Source: Adiantum capillus-veneris (lineage: Eukaryota > Streptophyta > Polypodiopsida > Polypodiales > Pteridaceae). Taken from it: a stretch of DNA of 64,000 bases. Positions within the stretch are counted from its first letter, which is position 1; every line of letters begins with the position of its first letter. The notes below the pieces were generated by a model, which had not been told where the DNA came from, searched no databases, and saw only the letters and a program-made list of their open reading frames with translations. The position numbers were made by a program, and so were the translations under genes. This document shows, piece after piece, positions 56,636 through 64,000 of this stretch. The DNA is taken from the NCBI GenBank assembly GCA_014529385.2, contig CM043958.1:152977293-153041292 (forward strand), written 5' to 3'.

Positions 56636-56647
56636 ACAACGAAACCA
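56636..56647 (-). promoter_or_regulatory. Element I3 primer binding site, differs from I1
   Basis: Sense TGGTTTCGTTGT at the LTR edge. It shares TGGTT with I1 but diverges after; neither matches iMet. Confidence 0.5.
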
Positions 56648-57540
56648 TGAAACCGGCCCGTAGGGCGGTAGGCGTTGGCTTTCACCCGATATTCTTTACT
56701 TTAGACACACACATAGTACTTTGCAAAGGTAACCTGTAACGGGGATTAACACCTAAGTACACACACGGCTCGGAAGCTAGAATGCTCCGAGCAGACGCTG
56801 ACAACCTGTAGGCCCCAAAATTGGTGCCCCTTTCGGTATTTCTTTATTCTTTAACAGAGGGAATAGAACCTGTGATCTCCTACGAGCTGCCCCGCACAAT
56901 CTATGCTAAGAAACACCTGTTCTGGCCCGATTTCGGCAGCATAACTGTACTAGGATGCTTCACAGTCAGTATCCCCACGCAATAGGTGACTTTCCCGACG
57001 CATACGGACACTTTGCAAAACCTGGCGAGAATCTGCAGCACGCTGAAGGCTCTGTTTTCTGCCCCGAAAATGCGCTAGTTCACCTGTACAGCGGTCCCCT
57101 TGCGTCCCCGAACCTCTTGGGGGTATTAGGGTCCGTTTAGGGCCGAAACCCTAAACCTGCAAAAATAGAGAGCAGGCTGTAATTCCCTGTTTTGGGCCCT
57201 GTTTCGTGTGCCGGTCGCATCTGTAGCAAGATCTCGAGCTCCTGCACCTGTAGGGCTACTTGCCCTATGAATCGGACGAGATTTCTGGCATGAAACCTCT
57301 CCGAATTCACATGTACCTGCGGGGGGTAGCCGCTAGCTAACCCAGTACCTGTGCAAGAGGCTCTTGCCTTGGCAATCGTGCATGAATCCACATAACTGTA
57401 CATTGGTCAAATGAAGAGCCCACTAGTGGGGCATAACATACTGTTCGTAGGGGAGAGACAGAGCAATGCGTAGCGTGCAGGGTATCACTCCTAGCACCGA
57501 ACTGTACATAAGAGGGAAAGGAAGCACTCCATAGCTCTTA
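56648..57540 (-). repeat. Element I3 5' LTR, outer part deleted
   Basis: 893 bp, aligned with 49624-50530. It stops at ATAGCTCTTA, where B gag begins. Confidence 0.9.
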
Positions 57541-58150
57541 ACTATCTCAAAGAGGGGAAGTGTTTTGGTTGCGGGGAACAAGCGCACATCTTCGCAAAGT
57601 GCCCCATAGGGACACAACAAGGACAGACCGAAGAGAGACCAGAGAGTTCTAGAGCAGCAGAGGAACGTTGCAGAAAAGGCAAGATGAAAGCAAGACTGGT
57701 ATTGTATTGCATGGGTACCGACCCAAGCCAGATAGATGAAAGTACAGAACTTTGGCGAGCTTGGGGCAAAGTGAAAGATCAGGAAGCCCTTATCTTTTTT
57801 GATGGAGGAGCCAAGGTCAACTTCATTTCACCTGATGGCGGCGCATCTCGAGATTATGCCCGACAGGATGGGGCCATCGGCGGAGGTAGTTCTAGCGGCT
57901 CCCTAACCTTTATTGTATTTAGGGCACAAGGACTTTTACATCATGCCTTCGGAAGGGTGTGACGTCCTCCTAGGAATCCCTTGGTACCATAAGAACAACG
58001 CCGTGGTCTACATTGGGCCAAGAAAGCGACTTTGATAAATGGGAAGGGCAGAAAAATTGTACTAGATGTAAAATTGAAGGGCGAGTCTGTCTCTATTGTA
58101 TCGGCTTCGGCCATTTCAAAATTAATGAAATCCAGTCTTTTTGTTTACTC
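57541..58150 (+). pseudogene. Element B gag C-terminus and protease
   Basis: The CCHC knuckle GKCFGCGEQAHIFAKC begins near 57557; then an acidic linker, AWGKVKDQEALIFFDGGAKVNFISP (protease D-G-G-A) and, in another frame, GCDVLLGIPWYHKNNAVV. Part of protease between these is shifted. It follows a gap from 43638. Confidence 0.88.
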
Positions 58151-58186
58151 GATCTATTTGAGTTGAATGATGAACATTGAACGAAC

Positions 58187-59378
58187 ATGTGTGAACTAGA
58201 CAAAGAACACCAAGTTTTTCTCTACACACATGGTGATTGTATCTCTGAAGGCCTGCCAGGCGAGTTACCCGCATCTCGTCCCGAGGATCATACTATTGAT
58301 CTGATTCTTGGAAGCATACTAGCGAACCGGCCACCTTACCGTGTTAGCCGAGCCCTGAATGAAGAAATCATGAACCAAGTGAAAGACCTTCTTGAAAAGG
58401 GTCTTATCCAGCGGAGTACTTCACCCGGCTGCTCTTCGGTTTTGTTGGTATTAAAGAAAGAGGGATCTTGGAGAATGTGCATTGATTATAGAGCTCTCAT
58501 TAAAATCACTATCAAGAACAGATTTTTGATTCGAAGCATTGATGATATTCTTGACCGACTTCAAGGATCCTCTTGTTTCAGCAGGATTGATTTGAAAAGC
58601 GGATATCATCATATCAGAATCGCTTCGGGAGATGTCTACAAGATAGCCTTTTAAACAAGCTTTGGTTTATACGAATTTTTGGTGATGCCTTTTGGACTTA
58701 CCAATGCTCTAGCGACTTTCAACCGAATGATGGATAGAATTTTTCAAGAGCGTCGATCTTTTGTGGACCCTTTCTTTGATGATATTATAGTTTTCTCCAA
58801 GGATAAAGTAGAACATCGACACCATTTGCTACAGGTCTTTGAGGCATTGCGTGATCACAGATTGGTTATCAATGCCAAAAAGAGCGAGTTTTTCTTGCCG
58901 GAGATACACTTTCTGGGACACATCGTATTAGCAGCAGGAGTACAGATGGACCCGGCCAAGATTGAGACTATCTGCGATTGCCCAGACTTGAAAAATGTTC
59001 ATGAAGTTAGAAGTTTCTTGGGCTTGTGATCTTGCTACCGGCGGTTCATTCGGAAGTTTGCAGAGGTAGCTTCCCCTTTGCACATATTCATTCTGAAAGG
59101 AGTCCCTTTCTCGTGGGACCGACAGAGGTGACTGCTTTTCAGACACTTCAGAAAAAACTGAGTACTGGACCAGTGTTGTCTTTGCCAGAATTGCAAAAGC
59201 CATTCGAAGTTTATTGTGATGCTTGTGGTCGTAGTCTGGGAGCGGTCTTAATATTAAGCAAGAAGGCCATGTGATTGCCTATGAAAGCAAATTGTTTTCA
59301 AGGCCAGAATTGATAGCACAATTTATGAGAAAGAGCTATTGGCAGTGATCCATGCTCTTACTCAGTGGCGACATTACT
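58187..59378 (+). pseudogene. Element B reverse transcriptase and RNase H start
   Basis: Frames in order: CELDKEHQVFLYTHGDCISEG, LLEKGLIQRSTSPGCSSVLL, CIDYRALIKITIKNRFL, DLKSGYHHIRIA, a stop at IAF, then [19 protein letters not shown], catalytic FFDDIIVFS, NAKKSEFFLPEIHFLGHIV, a stop after FLGL, and RNase H LPELQKPFEVYCDACGRSL, ending at QWRHYL where element M begins. RT residues are mostly intact but the frame is broken about four times. Confidence 0.9.
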
Positions 59379-60136
59379 TGTAACAAATTGCTGACGTGTC
59401 GAAACCCTAATTCTGTTGAAACCCTAACCCTAAAATCAAAAACCCTAATTTAGCCCAAAAACCTAACCCTAAATCAAAAACCCTAATTTGCCCACAATCC
59501 TAATTTTGTTGAACGCCCAACCCTAAAATCAGAAACCCTAACTATTGAAACCCTAATTTTGGAAACCCTAACCCTAAAACCTATAAACCCTAATTCTGGA
59601 AACCCTAACCCTAAAACTTGCAAACCCTTTTTCTGGAAACCCTATCCCTAAAACCTGCAAACCCTAATTCTAGAAACCCTAACCCTAAAGCTGTAGAAAC
59701 CCTAACCTTAACCCTAAGGGCAGTAGGGAGATCTCCGAAAATTGCACTGGTTGATGACGTGGCAGGCTGTACGGATTTCCGTGATTTATGTTGGTAGCTT
59801 TTTGGCTTTGCTTTTGGACCAAAAGCTTTTGAGTTTTAAAGGGTTTTTATTGTAATTGCTTTTTAGCTGAAGGGCCTTTAAATATGAGGCTAGGGCTCAT
59901 CTTGGAGAATGTGCACAGTCTGGAGTACCGGCTTGTACTGTGTTGATGGAATATAAAGAAATACCGAAAGGGGCGCCAAGGTTTGGGGCCAATACTCTTT
60001 GGGGTGGAATTCCACCACTCCGTGTCGCGTGTCCTCTCTCTCTCTGTCTCTCTCTCAATTCAGTTGCTATTGAAGTGTTAAAAGTCTGTTCAGTTTGTTC
60101 TTTTCCATTGGCACGTGGTGCCTGCCTTGTGACAGT
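59379..60136 (+). repeat. Element M 5' LTR with telobox array
   Basis: 59400-59725 contains about 20 CCCTAA words, mostly as AAACCCTAA. Then come CTTTAAATATG (TATA-like, about 59877), the cross-family block ATAAAGAAATACCGAAAGG (59953-59993) and a CT-rich tract (60033-60058). Confidence 0.92.
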
Positions 60137-60137
60137 G

Positions 60138-60149
60138 GTATCCGAGCAT
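60138..60149 (+). promoter_or_regulatory. Element M primer binding site
   Basis: TGGTATCCGAGC, 11 of 12 of the iMet site, one base after the LTR. Confidence 0.85.
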
Positions 60150-61028
60150 CAAGCGTGTGCTTTTCTGAAAGCATACCGGTCCTACAAAAGAGCAGACAGA
60201 GCTGGAATTTTATTCGAGGTATCTTCGTCCAGAGCTATTGGAATTTTATTCGAGGGATCTTCGCCCTCCAACCCGGACTTATTAGCCACTCCGACCCTTA
60301 CTTCATCGTGCATCGGGCGCGCTCCCGTCTTCAACGCTCATGTCTTACAGGGCATAAGCCATTAAGATCACTTGCAAAAGAAGGATTCCATATTTGTTTC
60401 GAGTCACTGTTTTTCTCAGAAGCAGTGCCATGCAGATGTTGATGTCTATAGCTACCAAGCCGCACACTTCCAAGGACTTAGCAAGCTTTCAAGAATTTTT
60501 TTGCACGAAGTTGTATGGTTTCTGATATCTTCTTTCGTAGTGCAACTTTTGGCAGAGTGGGGTATCCTGAAATGCTTGCCATGGAAACCCTAGCAGATTA
60601 ATTTCTCGACATCTCTCAGTAGATGTCTCTTCACGAGCAGATGACCTTGGAGGTTCGGTGTGATTGCTCTCTCTTGGGACTACCATCGCTGCCAAAGAAA
60701 CACTGTTTGTCCAAGAGCTGATGAACCATGTTGTGCTCGGCTATGACCTCTTGGAAGGAACCTAACCCTAATTTTTGGTGCAGGTTTTAAGATGGAAAGT
60801 CAGTCGACTTTTCGAGCTCGACTGATGTCAAGATTTCTTTTTAAGTTGGAGTTCTGTTTGATCTTGTTTGATGATCCTGTTTGGAATTTGTTTGAAATGG
60901 ATGATATCTGTTTTGAACCTGTTTTGGTGTCGATTTGAATTGCTTGACTCTAGTTTGATACTGGTTTCAATGATTGGTGATTTTACTCCCGGGTGGAGGA
61001 GTGAGAAATATTGTTTTGGTATTATTGT
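60150..61028 (+). other. Element M internal sequence, no gene seen
   Basis: It contains a short direct repeat (GGAATTTTATTCGAGG at about 60203 and 60239) and TGTTTGAT/TTGTTTGA-rich sequence around 60840-60970. No frame with recognisable motif. Confidence 0.7.
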
Positions 61029-61243
61029 TTGAACCTCGGAACGACGCAAGCCGATGCTTGGGGAGCGTTTCATTGTATGTTTGAAAACCTTGAAACGACG
61101 CAAGCCGATGCTTGGGGAGCGTTTCGTTGTATGCTAGAAAACCTCCGAACGACGCAGGCCGATGCCGAGGGATCGTTTGGTTGTATGCTTGAACCTCCAA
61201 GCGACGCAAACTGTGGTCTGGGGAGTGTTTGGTTATATAGTCC
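61029..61243 (+). repeat. Minisatellite, about 54 bp x 4, in element M
   Basis: Units share ACGACGCAAGCCGATGC, then GGGGAGCGTTT and TGTATG; they begin near 61031, 61084, 61138 and 61192, increasingly diverged. The frame through it is open but only mirrors the period. Confidence 0.9.
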
Positions 61244-61551
61244 TCTGAGCTCATGGCGCGGACCTTTTTAGGTTATTTGTAGGGGGAGTGACGAGGTAGT
61301 CGTTGAGTAGCTTCATACCGCAGAGTGTTTGTCTCGAGGGAGTGCTCAGCGGCGCTGTTTGTTGTGTCTTGTAACATGTATATGTAAGCATTTGTGTTGC
61401 ATTGTGATGTGCCAATTACTGATTATTCCTAATTCGATGAGATTGCTTGGGTATGTAATTTTAGTGTATCAAGACACCCGTGGAAGATTAGTACGGTCTG
61501 GGTGTGATGGCTAATTTTACTACGCCGGAATATCAAGAGTTCCGATCTGGA

Positions 61552-61688
61552 CGAAAGGAGAAGCTAACTCCTTGATCAAAAGAGCAGAAAGGAGAAGCTA
61601 ACTCCTTGATCAAAACAGCCGAAGAAAGAAGCTAACTCCTTGATCAAAAGAGCAGAAAGGAGAAGCTAACTCGTTAATAAAAAGAGCA
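61552..61688 (+). repeat. Tandem repeat, about 35 bp x 4, in element M
   Basis: The unit contains GGAGAAGCTAACTCCTTGAT plus CAAAAGAGCAGAAA. GAAGCTAACTCCTTG holds a short inverted pair (AAGCTAACTCCTT), so the array could fold. Confidence 0.9.
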
Positions 61689-61756
61689 AACTGATTGTCC
61701 CTCGGAATGACCCTCGAAATTTTTTGAGCTAACTTGAGTTGTTTTGCAGATATGCT

Positions 61757-61794
61757 GTAATCGCGAACGATTACTGTCTTTCAAGAAGGAGAGA
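61757..61794 (+). promoter_or_regulatory. Element M hairpin and polypurine tract
   Basis: Perfect 7-bp stem GTAATCG-CGAA-CGATTAC (61757-61774), six pyrimidine-rich bases, then AAGAAGGAGAGA against the LTR. The stem is the same as in family 1 although the element codes for nothing. Confidence 0.8.
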
Positions 61795-62555
61795 TGTAAC
61801 AAACTGCTGACTTGTCGAAACCCTAACCCTAAAATCAGAAACCCTAATTATGCTGAAACCCTAACCCTAAAATCAGAAACCCTAATTCTACCAAAACCCT
61901 AATTTTGCTGAAACCCTAACCCTAAAATCAGAAACCCTAACTACTGAAACACTAATCCTTGGAACCCTAACCCTAAAACCTATAAACTCTAATTCTAGAA
62001 ACCCTAACCCTAAAACCTGTAAACCCTAATTTTGAAAACCCTAACCCTAAAACTTGCAAACCCTAATTTTGGAGACCCTAACCCTAAAACTGCAGAAACC
62101 CTAACCCTAACCCTAACCCTAACCCTAAGGGCAGCAGGGAGATCTCCGAAAATTGCGTTGGCTGATGACGTGGTAGGCTGTACGGATTTCCGTGATTTAC
62201 GTTGGCAGCTTTTTGGCTTTGCTTTTGGACCAAAAGCTTTTGAGTTTTAAAGGCTTTTCATTGTAACTGCTTTTCAAGCCAAGGGCCTTTAAATATGAGG
62301 CTAGGGCTCATTCTCTGGCATGCTTCCTGGAGAAGGTGCACAGTTTGGAGTACCGGCTTGTACTGTGTTGATGGAATATAAAGAAATACCGAAAGGGGTG
62401 CGAAGGTTTGGGGCCAATACTCTCTGGGGTGGAATTTCGCCACTCTGTGTCGTGTGTCGTCTCTCTCTCTCTCTCTCAGTGCAGTTGTTATTGAAGTGTT
62501 AATAGTCTGTTCAGTTTGTTCTTTTCTATTGGCGCGTGGTGCTCGTCTTGTGACA
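61795..62555 (+). repeat. Element M 3' LTR with telobox array
   Basis: About 25 CCCTAA words in 61817-62130, ending with five in direct tandem (about 62096-62128). A TATA-like box, the cross-family block (about 62375-62415) and (CT)n at 62461-62479 follow. Confidence 0.92.
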
Positions 62556-63062
62556 TTACCTACTCGGAGCTGATTTCACGGTCTTTATTGATCATCGGAG
62601 TTTACGTTACATCTTGTCATGGAAGCAGCTTTCGAAAAAGTAGATGCGGTGGGCTAACATCTTGTCACAGTTTCACTCCCAGATTGTCCATGTTCAGGGA
62701 CAAAAACTTAGTGGTAGATGCATTGTCTCGGAAGCCCCTAGTCTTGGCTATTTCCGCAATTCATCATAGAATCTTTGAGGATATGGTTGATCAGGTGGCC
62801 ACCGATCCAGATTTTTCCGATGTTTTCACTCGGATACAATACAAGGGAGATAGTGCTAGGATATTCCATAGGGGATGGCTACCTGATGAAGAAAACGATG
62901 TTGTGTGTTACACAGCCGTTGAGGGAAAAGGTTTTGATTGAGTGCCATTGTCCACCTTTTACGGGTCATCGCGGCATCGACACCACCTTGAAAGGTGTGG
63001 ACTGTTATTTCTTTTGGCCGAGACTCAAGAAGGATGTGGACGCAGTTGTTTAGTATGTCAGG
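62556..63062 (+). pseudogene. Element B RNase H end and integrase zinc domain
   Basis: It resumes after M with HYLLGADFTVFIDHRSLRY, then NLVVDALSRKPLVLAISAIHHRIFEDMVDQ, and in another frame CVTQPLREKVLIECHCPPFTGHRGIDTTLKGV and FFWPRLKKDV. After a small deletion the bases for RSCLVCQ can still be read, to about 63062, where homology ends. The integrase core is absent. Confidence 0.88.
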
Positions 63063-64000
63063 CTTATTATAGTTTGATTGTAGGAGGAGCACTACCACTA
63101 TGGTGATTGTGTTGTGTGTATACAATGCTGTACATTTATTGATACCTAGTTCATGTATTCATACCTAGTTCTACACCCAGTATGGACACAACGTTAGCAG
63201 GGATTTTCTACCACTTGGTCAATGCTATGCATACATGATAGAGCTGTTGGTTACACTGTCTTGTGGATGACTGCCATGTGTCTATAATTTCCATTTTCCG
63301 CCAAGGTGGTTTTGGGTTTTTCCTGGATTCATATAGGATAAAATATTGAAGTTGATTCTGTTGACAGTGATGGTAATTCAAAGGGTGGGTGTGACTTCAA
63401 CAATATGGTATAAAGTGTAGTTTGGCAAATTTGTTTTAACAAATGCGTCATTCTAATTGCTAGGTAATTCTTGCCTGTATAACTGTGTTCATGTGAATTT
63501 TAATATAAGAAGATGCTCTTGCTACACTGCCACATTTTGTTGAGGTATCCATTTCATAGTTACCTAGATTGGAAATCCGGAACGCAGAACGGGAACGGCA
63601 ACGAGCTTGAAATGCCATTCCTTGTTACGGATACTCATGTGTAAAACACGGAACGGAGATTCGGAACGGGAAGTTGGAATGGGAACGGGGAACGGAGACC
63701 TGAAAATTGCCATTCCCTGTTACTATGATCCACTTTTTAGGATAAGTAAGTTGCCAAGTTCTGAAACTCAAAAAACTTCAGTCCTTGTTTATCTTTGATG
63801 TTTCGACTTAAAGTAAATTAAAGTCTATTTAAGTCATGTGCCTAATCCTTTTTTCAGTTATATGTGTGTGTTTTGTTTTTGTGTCTTGTTATTGTGTCTT
63901 GTGCAAGTGTTGTATCCGTTCTTATAGTTTGCAAGTAAAGTTTTTAACCTACCACATTGTTCCTTTGTCCTACACCTTGGTGTGGGTGACTTTTGAAGTA
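63063..64000. other. Unassigned flank, no gene seen
   Basis: AT-rich. A short direct repeat ATACCTAGTTC occurs near 63141 and 63160. 63573-63720 is rich in GGAACGG/GGGAACGG words that mirror 2885-3290 in inverted orientation; both blocks lie next to a CATAGTTAC word. No reading frame is supported. Confidence 0.5.

Larger units (their letters stand above)
49624..57540 (-). mobile_element. Element I3: older family-2 chromovirus
   Basis: 3' LTR 49624-51208, internal 51209-56647, 5' LTR 56648-57540 cut on the outer side. Same gene order as I1 with roughly one disruption per few hundred codons. Its left LTR interrupts L; its right end joins B gag at 57541 after a deletion, so no target duplication is visible. 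Confidence 0.9.
59379..62555 (+). mobile_element. Element M: non-coding, non-autonomous LTR retrotransposon
   Basis: LTRs 59379-60136 (758 bp) and 61795-62555 (761 bp) start TGTAACAAAYTGCTGAC and end CTTGTGACA. A primer site TGGTATCCGAGC follows the first LTR, and a purine tract AAGAAGGAGAGA precedes the second. The duplication is TTACT/TTACC (one change). B RNase H reads across: HYL at the left edge, HYLLGADF at the right. The ~1.65-kb interior has no Gag or Pol motif and two blocks of tandem repeats. Size and lack of coding fit the TRIM/LARD kind of parasite. Its LTR head resembles family 1, the likely helper. Confidence 0.88.
3371..63062 (+). mobile_element. Element B: outermost family-1 Ty3/gypsy chromovirus, split by nested insertions
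   Basis: B is the host of the whole nest. Its 5' LTR (3371-3844), primer site, gag start and first gag part (3910-4711) lie left of element D. Gag resumes at 42970 and is cut at 43638. The rest of gag with protease, RT and RNaseH is at 57541-59378, then element M, then the RNaseH end and integrase zinc domain at 62556-63062. There B breaks off, with no integrase core, chromodomain or 3' LTR in the window. All reading frames carry stops and shifts, so it is inactive. Continuity rests on the AGAAG target duplication around D and on gag and RNaseH motifs that continue across the insertions. Confidence 0.85.

Noticed and set aside
57541-59378. A separate plus-strand gypsy element starting at 57541
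   Set aside because: It starts abruptly at the zinc knuckle with no LTR or leader, precisely where B gag was cut at 43638, so it is the continuation of B.
61552-61688. CRISPR-like repeat/spacer array
   Set aside because: Adjacent units without unique spacers, inside a plant LTR element.
61817-62130. Interstitial telomere array
   Set aside because: The CCCTAA units are irregular, spaced by unrelated bases and repeated in both M LTRs, so they belong to the LTR, not to a chromosome end.
63607-63798. 63-codon plus-strand frame in the right flank
   Set aside because: It is generated by GGAACGG-type repeats and has no recognisable feature.

Overview
This window looks like intergenic heterochromatin of a large land-plant genome. 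The evidence is tRNA-iMet-type primer binding sites (TGGTATCARAGC), Ty3/gypsy chromoviruses whose integrases end in a chromodomain, a Ty1/copia remnant, AAACCCTA telobox arrays and long (CT)n tracts. The clade cannot be fixed from the sequence. I find no convincing host gene, tRNA, rRNA or CRISPR array. Nearly everything from 3371 to about 63062 is LTR retrotransposon, mostly broken.

The main result is that the window resolves into one nested stack. A plus-strand family-1 chromovirus (B, 3371-63062) is cut by a minus-strand family-3 chromovirus (D, 4712-42969, target duplication AGAAG), by a plus-strand family-2-like LTR (L, from 43639) carrying K, by a family-2 element (I3, 49624-57540), and by a non-autonomous element (M, 59379-62555). 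D is cut by family-1 element A (8887-15435) and family-1 element E (16156-41428, duplication GATTT). E is cut by family-1 element G (18562-38347). G is cut by copia element H (24402-37419, duplication GAGAG). H is cut by a tandem pair of family-2 elements (I1/I2, 24601-36712). That gives six levels: B, D, E, G, H, I. Gag and pol fragments separated by as much as 38 kb join in register once the inner elements are removed.

Layout: 1-2550 holds an old gypsy gag/RT fragment and unassigned sequence. 2551-3370 holds an LTR-like piece and GGAACGG-rich sequence. 3371-63062 is the nest. 63062-64000 is unassigned flank. I1 (24601-33299) is the only near-intact autonomous element; its gag-protease and RT-RNaseH-IN-chromodomain frames are separated by a single shift at an 8-base homopolymer. 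K (gag-like ORF only) and M (no coding capacity) have good termini, primer sites and target duplications but no pol, so they must have been moved by enzymes from other elements.

Two signals cross family boundaries and are not explained by protein coding. One is a short hairpin beside the polypurine tract, whose stem differs between families but stays self-complementary, usually around an AGGA loop. The other is a conserved block (AAAGAAATACCGAAAGGGG plus flank) in LTRs that are otherwise dissimilar. Arrays of teloboxes fill the 5' parts of several LTRs. The right half of the I1/I2 tandem (34.7-36.4 kb) differs from the left almost only by single-base indels, which suggests unpolished or misassembled sequence.
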